Assembly (NCBI GenBank): GCA_002772115.1
Contig: PCRW01000062.1
Location: forward strand, 1 to 16,398
From: Candidatus Moranbacteria bacterium CG23_combo_of_CG06-09_8_20_14_all_35_22
GTDB lineage: Bacteria > Patescibacteriota > Minisyncoccia > Moranbacterales > UBA2206
Length of the DNA: 16,398 nt
Reading direction: 5' to 3'
The translations under genes and the position numbers were made by a program. Shown here one piece after another: positions 7,465 through 13,533 of the stretch (within the stretch, counting starts at the first letter, position 1; the number at the start of each line of letters is the position of its first letter). A model generated the notes under the pieces. It was not told where the DNA came from. It saw only the letters and a list, made by a program, of their open reading frames with translations, and did not search any database.

Positions 7465-7839
7465 ATGATTATAGGCTTCATAGATAAAGGCGCAACAATG
7501 AAATTTCACGGAAAATCTCTGACTGTCTTATATTTTTCCGTAAAAAAGACCGTTGTAAACTGCACATTAAGAGATGAGAAGTTAAATCAGATTTTTACAA
7601 AAACTTTTCGTCGCATCGGAGGAGATATTAAAAGCGGAATTGATCTTGGCGATTGCCAAGAATATATTCCGGCAAAAAGAAAAGTTCCAGAAGTTGACCA
7701 GATAATCACTCTTCCAGATGGATTTGATCTAGTAATTCGCCAAATCTTAAGAAAGACGGATGAGGGGTGGAATTGCCTTGTCAGTTATCTCCACTCTTTC
7801 CCATGTTTTTTAAAACTAATCAGAAAATCAGATCTCTAA
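7465..7839 (+). CDS. Unrecognised 124-residue protein
   Basis: I do not recognise this protein. It has no signal peptide, membrane span or metal motif; it contains three or more scattered cysteines, a basic N-terminal half and a mixed alpha/beta-like composition (IITLPDGFDLVIRQILRK). The start at 7465 is supported by a strong Shine-Dalgarno site, GGGAGG at 7451-7456, eight bases upstream; an internal ATG at 7498 (MKFHGKS) has none. A weak promoter candidate lies upstream (TTGCTT at 7381, TATAGC at 7402, spacing 15). It is followed after 16 bases by a lipoprotein gene and both end at the terminator at 8136-8178, so they are probably co-transcribed. The strong ribosome site is unlike the neighbouring core genes. 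Confidence 0.7.
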   Translation: MIIGFIDKGATMKFHGKSLTVLYFSVKKTVVNCTLRDEKLNQIFTKTFRRIGGDIKSGIDLGDCQEYIPAKRKVPEVDQIITLPDGFDLVIRQILRKTDEGWNCLVSYLHSFPCFLKLIRKSDL

Positions 7840-7855
7840 AAAAAGGAGTTAACTA

Positions 7856-8110
7856 ATGAAAAAAAAAATTGTTTTTATTGGAATTTTTATTTTTTGTGTA
7901 TTATTTTTCAGTTGCAATAGAAATCCTGAAGAAGAAATACTCAAAAAATTAAATTTCACTTACGCAAATTTACAAAAAAATAAGTGCCAATTAAACTCTT
8001 TAATAATGGAGTTTAACACTCAAAGGGAAATGCTTATAGCTTCCCTTATTTTCCAAAAAAAGGAGCTCCTCCCCCAAAAAATCGAACCACTAAACATTCA
8101 GTGCCCTTAA
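7856..8110 (+). CDS. Small putative lipoprotein
   Basis: An 84-residue protein, not recognised by family. The N-terminus is MKKK followed by a hydrophobic stretch (about 5-19) ending in LFFSC at C20, a lipobox-like site, so export and lipid attachment at C20 are likely; the -3 and -2 positions (F, F) are not ideal. The rest is a charged, probably helical chain (EEEILKKLNFTYANLQKNK) with a hydrophobic patch near the end. The Shine-Dalgarno site AAGGAG stands at 7843-7848, seven bases before the ATG. The stop codon lies in the loop of a GTGCCCT/AGGGCAC hairpin (8101-8120). Confidence 0.7.
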   Translation: MKKKIVFIGIFIFCVLFFSCNRNPEEEILKKLNFTYANLQKNKCQLNSLIMEFNTQREMLIASLIFQKKELLPQKIEPLNIQCP

Positions 8111-8120
8111 AACAGGGCAC
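8101..8120 (+). repeat. Hairpin spanning the lipoprotein stop codon
   Basis: GTGCCCT-TAAAAC-AGGGCAC; the TAA stop is formed at the stem-loop junction. It could stabilise the transcript end upstream of the terminator. Confidence 0.55.
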
Positions 8121-8135
8121 CAAACAAACCCACGA

Positions 8136-8178
8136 AAGGGTTTCCGCCACAACCGTGCGAAACCCTTTTTTTATTTTT
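8136..8178 (+). terminator. Intrinsic terminator of the 7465-8110 operon
   Basis: Arms AAGGGTTTC (8136-8144) and GAAACCCTT (8159-8167) with a run of T from 8166 onward (TTTTTTTATTTTT). Confidence 0.85.
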
Positions 8179-8182
8179 CCAT

Positions 8183-8247
8183 AAAAAAAGAACCTTAAGT
8201 ATTGTTCTTATCTTTTGGATAAAAGATAAGAAAACTTTCTACTTAAG
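8183..8247 (-). terminator. Minus-strand terminator with a long two-part hairpin
   Basis: Outer arms CTTAAGTA (8194-8201) and TACTTAAG (8240-8247) enclose TTCTTATCTTTT/AAAAGATAAGAA. On the minus strand the hairpin is followed by GTTCTTTTTTTAT. It would end the small minus-strand transcript that starts near 8408. Confidence 0.7.
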
Positions 8248-8254
8248 ATTCGGT

Positions 8255-8290
8255 GCAGGAGCCCTTTTAGCAAGGACCCCTGCTTTTTTT
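8255..8290 (+). terminator. Second plus-strand intrinsic terminator
   Basis: GCAGG (8255-8259) pairs with CCTGC (8279-8283), with CCTT/AAGG inside, followed directly by seven T. It may back up the terminator at 8136-8178 or end an unseen plus-strand RNA. Confidence 0.65.
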
Positions 8291-8339
8291 ACCACTCGGC
8301 GAAACAAAGAACATACAAAGTCCCCAGCTTTGCGTTCAT
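8289..8339 (-). CDS. Candidate 16-codon small protein or leader peptide
   Basis: It reads MNAKLGTLYVLCFAEW then TAA. The Shine-Dalgarno site GGAGG lies six bases before the ATG, and it sits inside a complete small transcription unit: promoter TTGACA/TATAAA at 8415-8441, a 5' hairpin CCCGTC/GACGGG (8374-8391), the ORF and the terminator at 8183-8247. Its size gives no family information. It is short enough that chance is possible; the surrounding signals are the main support. Confidence 0.35.
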   Translation of the reverse strand: MNAKLGTLYVLCFAEW

Positions 8340-8414
8340 GTGACACCTCCGGCGGTTTAAGGGTTTTTGTTTGCCCGTCAAGCAAGACGGGAGCCTCAAT
8401 CTACATATTTAATT

Positions 8415-8441
8415 TTTATATCATCATCAGCTTTTTGTCAA
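8415..8441 (-). promoter_or_regulatory. Minus-strand promoter of the small transcript
   Basis: TTGACA (8436-8441) and TATAAA (8415-8420) with 15 bases between, short of the ideal 17. The -35 box overlaps that of the divergent plus-strand promoter by five bases. Confidence 0.5.
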
Positions 8442-8462
8442 GTTTCATTTTTATGCTAAACT
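8435..8462 (+). promoter_or_regulatory. Plus-strand promoter of the structured leader
   Basis: TTGTCA (8435-8440), 16 bases, TAAACT (8457-8462). It shares its -35 region with the minus-strand promoter, so both cannot be occupied at once. Confidence 0.5.
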
Positions 8463-8532
8463 ATATGCATCGCTATTAATTCTCCTGCAAAACCCAAAGG
8501 GGCAACCCAGGCTATGAGGAGAACGAAATCAT

Positions 8533-8577
8533 ATGAAAAAACTCACTGCTATTTTATTTAACTGGATTATCAACTAG
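8533..8577 (+). CDS. Candidate 14-residue leader peptide
   Basis: It reads MKKLTAILFNWIIN then TAG, with Shine-Dalgarno AGGAGAA ending nine bases before the ATG. The final codons lie inside the terminator hairpin at 8561-8594, as in attenuation leaders. A single Trp codon and several Ile/Leu codons are present but there is no clear regulatory codon run. Alternatively it is a chance ORF in a small RNA. Confidence 0.35.
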   Translation: MKKLTAILFNWIIN

Positions 8578-8594
8578 CTTGAACCAGTTTTTAT
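8561..8594 (+). terminator. Intrinsic terminator ahead of dnaE
   Basis: ACTGG (8561-8565) pairs with CCAGT (8584-8588); inside, TCAA pairs with TTGA around CTAGC; TTTTTATTT follows. It overlaps the last codons of the 14-codon ORF. Confidence 0.6.
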
Positions 8595-8604
8595 TTCGCT
8601 CAAA

Positions 8605-8688
8605 TTACGAACTACGAAATGAACGAAATACGAAAGTACGAAAATGAAGTTTAATCGTTTCGTATTTCGGTAATTTCGTAGTTCGTAA
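8605..8688. repeat. 84-bp hairpin repeat directly upstream of dnaE
   Basis: Perfect outer arms TTACGAACTACGAAAT (8605-8620) and its inverse (8673-8688), and perfect inner arms CGAAATACGAAA (8624-8635) and TTTCGTATTTCG (8658-8669), around a 22-base loop. The right arm recurs in-frame inside ileS at 2371-2387, and the inner arm resembles the inverted repeats around the GxxExxY gene. It ends six bases before the dnaE start codon. Confidence 0.9.
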
Positions 8689-8694
8689 AACATT

Positions 8695-11600
8695 ATGAAA
8701 TTTACTCATCTCCATGTCCACACCCACTATTCTCTCCTCGATGGTCTCGCCAAAATTGACGACATTCTTGATCGTGCCAAGGAACTTGGCATGGATTCTT
8801 TAGCGATCACTGATCACGGTGTGCTTTATGGCGCCATTGAATTTTATATCAAAGCCAAAGAAAGAGGCATCAAACCGATTATCGGCTGTGAAATGTATCT
8901 CACCGCGGGAGATTATTTGAGTAAAAATAACACCCAAGAAGACAAAACTCGCTATCATTTGATTTTACTTTGCAAAAATGAAAAAGGCTATAAGAATTTA
9001 ATGAAACTAATTTCCATTGCTCATTTGGAAGGTTTTTATTACAAACCCAGAATCAACAAAGAAATTCTTCGAAAATATTCCGAAGGGCTAATTGGTCTTA
9101 GTGCTTGCGCCGAAGGAGAAATTCCTTCCACTGCCATTTCCGGCAATCTTGAAAAAGCAGAAAAGTTGGCGCTAGAATATCAAGAAATTTTTGGTAAAGG
9201 TAATTTTTATTTAGAAATTCAACATCATCCAAAATTTGAAAATCAAGGTCTTGCCAATAATGCGCTCATTGCAATTTCTAAAAAATTAGATATTCCCCTG
9301 GTAGCCACCAATGACATTCATTATGTAAAAAAAGAAGATAATGAAATTCAAGATATTTTGCTGTGCATTCAGACTAACAAAAAAGTTACCGAAACTAATC
9401 GTATGAATTTGATGGCTTTTGAACTCTATCTCAAGAGCCCCGAAGAAATGGCCGAGCATTTCAAAAATATTCCCGAAGCGCTAGCGAATACTCAAAAAAT
9501 CGTGAATGAATGCAACCTTACTATAAAACTTGGGGAAACTCAACTTCCGGAATTTGATGTTCCGCAAAGTTATACAGCCGAAACTTATCTTCGGCGTCTT
9601 ACCGAAGATGGACTCAAAAAAAGATTTGGCGAGAATATTAACCTCGAACAAAAACAAAGAATGGAATATGAATTAGATGTGATTAGAAAAACTGGTTTTG
9701 CTTCTTACTTTTTGATCGTGCAAGATTTTGTCAATTGGGCCAAAGAACAAGGTATCGTGGTTGGCCCCGGCCGTGGTAGCGCTGCCGGAAGTTTCGTTTC
9801 CTATCTTATCGGCATCACTAATATTGATCCGATAAAATACGACTTGCTATTTGAAAGATTTTTAAATCCTGAAAGAATTTCTATGCCAGATGTCGATATG
9901 GATTTCGCTGATGACAGAAGAGATGAAGTTTTGGAATATGTGAGAAAAAAATATGGCAATGATCATGTGGCTCAAATCATTACCTTTGGAACTATGGCCG
10001 CCCGCGCTGCCATCCGCGATGCCGGTCGGGCACTCGGTTTGCCTTATGATTTTTGCGACAAAACCGCTAAAATGATTCCAATGTTTTCTACAATTTCCGA
10101 TGCTTTAGAAAATGTCAAAGAATTTAGCGATTTGCATAAAAATGATGAGGGAGGAAAAAAATTAATTGACAGCGCTGGACGGCTCGAGGGCGTGGTGCGT
10201 CATGCTTCGATGCATGCTTGCGGAGTAGTTATCACCAAAGAACCTGTGAGTGAATATACTCCCCTGCAAAAAATAACCGGCAAAGGCGACGGTACTGTCA
10301 CGCAATATTCTTCTTCGACTAAATATAGTTTTGTGGAAAAAATTGGCCTGCTTAAGATGGATTTTCTGGGACTAAAAAATCTCACTATTATTCAAAACAC
10401 CCTTAGAATTGTAAAAAAAACTTACGGTCAAGAAATCAATATCGACGATATACCACTGGATGACAAAAAAACTTTCAAGCTTTTGCAAGAAGCCAAGACT
10501 ACGGGAGTGTTTCAATTGGAAAGTTCTGGCATGAAAAGATATTTGAAACTTCTTAAACCTAATACTCTAGAAGATATAATTGCTATGGTTTCACTGTATC
10601 GTCCTGGACCAATGGATTGGATTCCGGACTTTATCGCTAGAAAACATGGCGAGAAAGAAATCCGATATCTTCATCCAAATTTGAAACCAATCCTAGAAAA
10701 AACTTATGGCGTAGTAGTTTACCAAGAACAAGTTATGCAGATTGCTCAAGCTCTAGCGGGTTTTACTCTTGGCGAAGCGGATGTACTGCGAAAAGCCATG
10801 GGCAAAAAAATCTTTGCGCTAATCACCGAGCAAAAACATAAATTCATTGAGGGTTGCATGAAACAAGGGATTGCCGGATCTGTGGGAGAAAAAGTTTTCG
10901 CCTACATTGAACCTTTTGCTGGCTATGGCTTCAACAGATCGCATGGGGCTTGTTATGCACTAGTCGGCTATCAAACCGCCTATCTCAAAGCGCATTTTCC
11001 AGCGGAATTTATGGCCGCTCTTCTCACTTCTGATCAAGACAATATTGATCGCATCGCCATTGAAATTGCTGAATGCCGAGAAATGGGCATTGAAGTTCTG
11101 CCCCCGAATGTCAATGAAAGTTTTGAGCAATTTGCCGTCATAATCGCAGATGTGGCGGATGAAAAGGCGGATGCAACAGATAATCCGCGGCCATCCGCAT
11201 CTAATCAGTGTAAATCTGCGCCGATTAAGCGTATTCGCTTTGGGTTAAATGCAGTAAAAAATGTCGGCCACACAGTCGCTCATGAAATTGTCGAAGAAAG
11301 AAAAAGGAATGGAAAATTTTTGAGTCTGACTAATTTCATTGAAAGAGTAAAACATAAAGATTTAAATAAGAAATCCATTGAAGCGTTGGCCAAAGTCGGT
11401 GCGTTGGAAGAATTTTCCGAAAGAAATTCCATCATCGCTTCCATTGAAAATATTTTAGCTCATTCTAAAAATATTGAAAAGCTGAAAAATTCTAATCAGA
11501 CCAGTCTTTTTGGAGATGCCGATATTAAATTGCCACCAATAAAATTAGAGACCTCTATAGAAGCTTCTAAAAAAGAAAAACTCGCTTGGGAAAAGGAACT

Positions 11601-12306
11601 CCTTGGACTTTATATTAGCGATCATCCAGTTCGAGATTACCAAGAATATTTAGAAAAAATGGCCATACCAATTCGAAACATAAATTCTCAACTGGTTGGA
11701 CAAACAGTTTCCATCGGAGGAATAATTTCCAAAATAAAAAAGATTTATCTCAAAAATCAAAAAATGATGGCCTTTGCCACCATTGAAGATACGACTTCTC
11801 AAATGGAAATTTTGATTTTCCCTAAAACCCTAGAAGCCACCGGTTCAATCTGGGAAGTAGACAAAATTATTTTAGCCACGGGAAAAATTTCTGACAAAGA
11901 CGGCGAATTTAAATTGCTTTGCGACAGCGCCAAATCAATCAACCAACAAGAATTGGAAAATTGCAAAAGAATTCTCCACACGCAAAGAAGCAATGGCGGT
12001 GAGCCTACAAAAAAATCTCTTCAAAATCCCTCTCCCCCTTTGGGGGAGAATGTCTCGTACCCGAGACAAGAGAGGGTTAACCCGAATAAGTCTTCCAAAC
12101 TTATTATTACTCTCCCCCTAAATTTTGACAAAGCCATCCTCAAAAATCTCTCTTCCCTATTTGATCGTTGCGAAATGGGTGCTATGAAAGTCTATCTTTC
12201 CATCGGCAACTCCAAACTCGAAACCCCCTATTGCATCCAAAATAATGGCGACCTCAAATCCGCCATCAAAAAAATCTTCCCAGAGGGAAAGATTGAGATT
12301 TGGTAA
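8695..12306 (+). CDS. dnaE: DNA polymerase III alpha subunit (DnaE type)
   Basis: Replicative DNA polymerase subunit, 1203 residues, near the usual 1100-1200. An N-terminal PHP domain opens with THLHVHTHYSLLDG and has ITDHGVLYGAIEFY and NDIHY. The polymerase core has GPGRGSAAGS, PDVDMDFADDRR with catalytic D401 and D403, LLKMDFLGLKNL with D556 as the third acid, FQLESSGMK, SLYRPGPM, YGVVVYQEQVMQIAQ and GYGFNRSHGACYAL. Helix-hairpin and OB-fold regions follow (VSIGGIISKIKKIY, MAFATIEDTTSQMEILIFP). There are two repeat-derived in-frame insertions, at about residues 817-842 and 1112-1128. The start was chosen because the PHP domain begins immediately; there is no Shine-Dalgarno site. A terminator and an 84-bp hairpin lie just upstream, so the actual promoter is unclear. 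Confidence 0.98.
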   Translation: MKFTHLHVHTHYSLLDGLAKIDDILDRAKELGMDSLAITDHGVLYGAIEFYIKAKERGIKPIIGCEMYLTAGDYLSKNNTQEDKTRYHLILLCKNEKGYKNLMKLISIAHLEGFYYKPRINKEILRKYSEGLIGLSACAEGEIPSTAISGNLEKAEKLALEYQEIFGKGNFYLEIQHHPKFENQGLANNALIAISKKLDIPLVATNDIHYVKKEDNEIQDILLCIQTNKKVTETNRMNLMAFELYLKSPEEMAEHFKNIPEALANTQKIVNECNLTIKLGETQLPEFDVPQSYTAETYLRRLTEDGLKKRFGENINLEQKQRMEYELDVIRKTGFASYFLIVQDFVNWAKEQGIVVGPGRGSAAGSFVSYLIGITNIDPIKYDLLFERFLNPERISMPDVDMDFADDRRDEVLEYVRKKYGNDHVAQIITFGTMAARAAIRDAGRALGLPYDFCDKTAKMIPMFSTISDALENVKEFSDLHKNDEGGKKLIDSAGRLEGVVRHASMHACGVVITKEPVSEYTPLQKITGKGDGTVTQYSSSTKYSFVEKIGLLKMDFLGLKNLTIIQNTLRIVKKTYGQEINIDDIPLDDKKTFKLLQEAKTTGVFQLESSGMKRYLKLLKPNTLEDIIAMVSLYRPGPMDWIPDFIARKHGEKEIRYLHPNLKPILEKTYGVVVYQEQVMQIAQALAGFTLGEADVLRKAMGKKIFALITEQKHKFIEGCMKQGIAGSVGEKVFAYIEPFAGYGFNRSHGACYALVGYQTAYLKAHFPAEFMAALLTSDQDNIDRIAIEIAECREMGIEVLPPNVNESFEQFAVIIADVADEKADATDNPRPSASNQCKSAPIKRIRFGLNAVKNVGHTVAHEIVEERKRNGKFLSLTNFIERVKHKDLNKKSIEALAKVGALEEFSERNSIIASIENILAHSKNIEKLKNSNQTSLFGDADIKLPPIKLETSIEASKKEKLAWEKELLGLYISDHPVRDYQEYLEKMAIPIRNINSQLVGQTVSIGGIISKIKKIYLKNQKMMAFATIEDTTSQMEILIFPKTLEATGSIWEVDKIILATGKISDKDGEFKLLCDSAKSINQQELENCKRILHTQRSNGGEPTKKSLQNPSPPLGENVSYPRQERVNPNKSSKLIITLPLNFDKAILKNLSSLFDRCEMGAMKVYLSIGNSKLETPYCIQNNGDLKSAIKKIFPEGKIEIW
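11145..11220. repeat. 76-bp nested palindrome in-frame inside dnaE
   Basis: CGCAGAT (11145-11151) pairs with ATCTGCG (11214-11220), and GCGGATG (11167-11173) with CATCCGC (11192-11198); the spacers on both sides are 15 bases, so the two stems stack symmetrically. It encodes about 26 residues rich in Ala, Asp, Asn and Pro between QFAVI and KRIRFGLNAVKNVG, a joint that is normally short in DnaE. Confidence 0.75.
12028..12076. repeat. In-frame palindromic element inside dnaE (same family as 539-587)
   Basis: Outer arms CCCTCTC (12028-12034) and GAGAGGG (12070-12076), a CTCCCCCTTTGGGGGAG hairpin (12032-12048) and TGTCTCGTACCCGAGACA (12051-12068). The inner stem is TCG/CGA, compensated relative to the other three copies. 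Relative to the direction of translation it is in the opposite orientation to the ileS, argS and rnhB copies, and is read as NPSPPLGENVSYPRQERVN near the C-terminus. Confidence 0.88.
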
Positions 12307-12400
12307 AAAAGATAGGAACTTGAAAAAAATAAGATTATATGCAACACTGCCATTAGGATATTTTATAATAACAATCATTTTTTATTTGGGAGGTAGAAAA

Positions 12401-12856
12401 ATGGAAAAAAGTTCTTTTCAAATCAAGCGCGAGGAAATATTTATAAACATAATTAAACTTAAATGTATGGTTAATATTATGTTTACAATTATGGTTTCAG
12501 CATTTGTCTTATGTTTCTTAAGCCTAGATCATAAGCCCATCGCCGTTTATAATCTTTCTCTGGCTATTTTTATTTTTGCGTTGATTTATTTCATCGCAAT
12601 GCCAAAAATAAGTCGCCTTGAAAAAATTGAGGTCGATTTGATTCAGAGAAATAAAAAGATTATTTTTGGCAAAAGAAGATGCCAAGTGTGTAGAAAATGG
12701 TTTAAAATTTTATGGCCTCAACAAGGAGGAATATGTAGCAGTTGTCTTTTAGCAAACTATACAATTTTCGAGGCCAAGAAGGGTGTCAATACAAACCATT
12801 ATAAGGATTTAGAAGAAATGTATATGACATTTTTAAGAACCAAGGAAATGCCCTAA
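12401..12856 (+). CDS. Small membrane protein with a zinc-ribbon motif
   Basis: A 151-residue protein, family not recognised. Two hydrophobic segments (about residues 24-41 and 48-67) predict two membrane helices. A soluble C-terminal part follows with CQVC (C94, C97) and CSSC (C112, C115), spaced as a four-cysteine zinc ribbon. ATG at 12401 was chosen because GGGAGG at 12388-12393 sits at a good distance; the frame is open further upstream but would overlap dnaE. A TATAAT box at 12364-12369 may be its -10 element, with a poor -35. It ends before a strong terminator at 12883-12924. Confidence 0.72.
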   Translation: MEKSSFQIKREEIFINIIKLKCMVNIMFTIMVSAFVLCFLSLDHKPIAVYNLSLAIFIFALIYFIAMPKISRLEKIEVDLIQRNKKIIFGKRRCQVCRKWFKILWPQQGGICSSCLLANYTIFEAKKGVNTNHYKDLEEMYMTFLRTKEMP

Positions 12857-12882
12857 CGCCTCGTATTATATTCCTTAATCGA

Positions 12883-12924
12883 AGAGACTTCGACACAATT
12901 TGTCGCAAGTCTCTTTTTATTTTT
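12883..12924 (+). terminator. Intrinsic terminator after the zinc-ribbon membrane protein
   Basis: AGAGACTT-CGACA / TGTCG-C-AAGTCTCT stem with a CAAT-centred loop and one bulged C, followed by TTTTTATTTTT. Confidence 0.9.
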
Positions 12925-12958
12925 ACCAACAATTAAATGCCTTTAAGCCATCTTTTAC

Positions 12959-12998
12959 AATATTACACCCAGTCGCAATTGCGACTGGGTGTAATATT
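12959..12998. repeat. 40-bp perfect palindrome
   Basis: The left half, AATATTACACCCAGTCGCAA, is followed immediately by its exact inverse complement with no spacer. It lies between two convergent terminators (12883-12924 plus, 13013-13037 minus). A T-rich stretch follows on the plus strand, so it could act as a further terminator; a perfect symmetric site is also what a dimeric DNA-binding protein or a resolution site would use. Confidence 0.9.
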
Positions 12999-13012
12999 TA
13001 TATTTTTTCATC

Positions 13013-13037
13013 AAAAAAACCGGCATAAACCGGCTTT
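13013..13037 (-). terminator. Minus-strand terminator of the coiled-coil gene
   Basis: On the minus strand, AAAGCCGG-TTTATG-CCGGTTTTTTT: a CCGG/CCGG stem extended by G-U and A-U pairs, with a run of seven T. Confidence 0.75.
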
Positions 13038-13070
13038 CGAATTTTAAATTAAATTGATAAAAAATATATT

Positions 13071-13304
13071 TTATTTCTTCCTCCCTGCCACGACTTTTTC
13101 TTCCAGCTTCTCCACCCTATATTCTAAGTCTTTGTGAGTAAAAATATCTACTTTTTTGTTTAGGTCAGCTTTAACATCTTTTATATCAGCCTTCAATTCT
13201 TCCCGGGTTGATTTTATCTCTTCCTTTATATTCTCTTCCGTAGTTAAAAGACTTTTTTGAATCATATTAGCTAAATCATCCAAAGTTATTTTATTTTTTT
13301 TCAT
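13071..13304 (-). CDS. Small coiled-coil protein
   Basis: A 77-residue protein from ATG at 13302-13304. Residues about 20-72 form a long charged heptad-like run (EENIKEEIKSTREELKADIKDVKADLNKK, then LEYRVEKLEEKV), predicting a coiled coil; the N-terminal part (ITLDDLANMIQKSLL) is an amphipathic helix. This style is common in small CPR and phage-like proteins of unknown function. Four codons upstream lies an in-frame TTG, which I judged less likely than ATG. The start overlaps the end of the CxxC gene at 13291-13467 by 14 bases, so translational coupling is likely. Confidence 0.7.
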   Translation of the reverse strand: MKKNKITLDDLANMIQKSLLTTEENIKEEIKSTREELKADIKDVKADLNKKVDIFTHKDLEYRVEKLEEKVVAGRKK

Positions 13305-13467
13305 TTTTTTTATCAATTAATTTTTTGCTTATTAAAAATTTTACTATCGGCGTAGCGCAATTGCCACAAAACTCAAAAGAACTAAACGCACTGTCTGCCT
13401 TATGCACTCTAACAGTATCCTTAAATTCTATTTTCTTTTTACAAATATCGCATTTAGTGATTTGCAT
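13291..13467 (-). CDS. Small CxxC...CxxC protein
   Basis: A 58-residue protein, MQITKCDICKKKIEF followed by FEFCGNCATPIVKFLISKKLID. The two pairs (C6/C9 and C34/C37) form a likely zinc site of treble-clef or ribbon type. The ATG at 13465-13467 was chosen: an in-frame TTG farther up at 13516-13518 is ruled out because it is part of the -35 box of a strong promoter. The gene overlaps the coiled-coil gene and both share the promoter at 13490-13518. Function is not recognised; nucleic-acid binding is only a guess. Confidence 0.68.
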   Translation of the reverse strand: MQITKCDICKKKIEFKDTVRVHKADSAFSSFEFCGNCATPIVKFLISKKLIDKKNEKK

Positions 13468-13489
13468 ATATTTTTTTCTTAACAACAAA

Positions 13490-13518
13490 ATTATACTCCA
13501 CTTTGCCAGCCTAGTCAA
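13490..13518 (-). promoter_or_regulatory. Near-consensus promoter of the CxxC/coiled-coil pair
   Basis: On the minus strand, TTGACT (13513-13518), 17 bases, TATAAT (13490-13495). Transcription would start near 13483, giving a leader of about 16 bases before the ATG at 13467. Confidence 0.8.
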
Positions 13519-13533
13519 AACACCTCATATTTT

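Larger units (their letters stand above)
8469..8594 (+). ncRNA. Structured attenuator-like leader RNA upstream of dnaE
   Basis: From the predicted start near 8469 the RNA can form TTCTCCT (8480-8486) with AGGAGAA (8517-8523). The latter is the Shine-Dalgarno site of a 14-codon ORF, so this stem hides the ribosome site. Between the arms lie CCC, GGGG and CCC blocks that can pair in two exclusive ways (CCC-AAA-GGG or GGG-GCAA-CCC). The ORF overlaps the 5' arm of an intrinsic terminator at 8561-8594. I compared it mentally with glycine, c-di-GMP, SAM, preQ1 and fluoride riboswitches and found no convincing match. The function is unknown. Confidence 0.4.

Noticed and set aside
8480..8523. Glycine, SAM or c-di-GMP riboswitch identity for the dnaE leader
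   Set aside because: Only short words (AAAGGGGCAA, GGCAACC) resemble these classes; the conserved cores are missing.
539..12076. Reading the four repeated blocks as a CRISPR array
   Set aside because: The copies are kilobases apart, inside genes, in both orientations and without spacers.
12245..12400. Extending the zinc-ribbon membrane protein upstream to 12245
   Set aside because: The extension overlaps the dnaE C-terminus in another frame, while a strong ribosome site supports ATG at 12401.
13468..13518. Longer N-terminus of the CxxC protein from TTG at 13518
   Set aside because: The TTG belongs to the -35 box of the promoter that drives the gene, and the extension would cover the -10 box.
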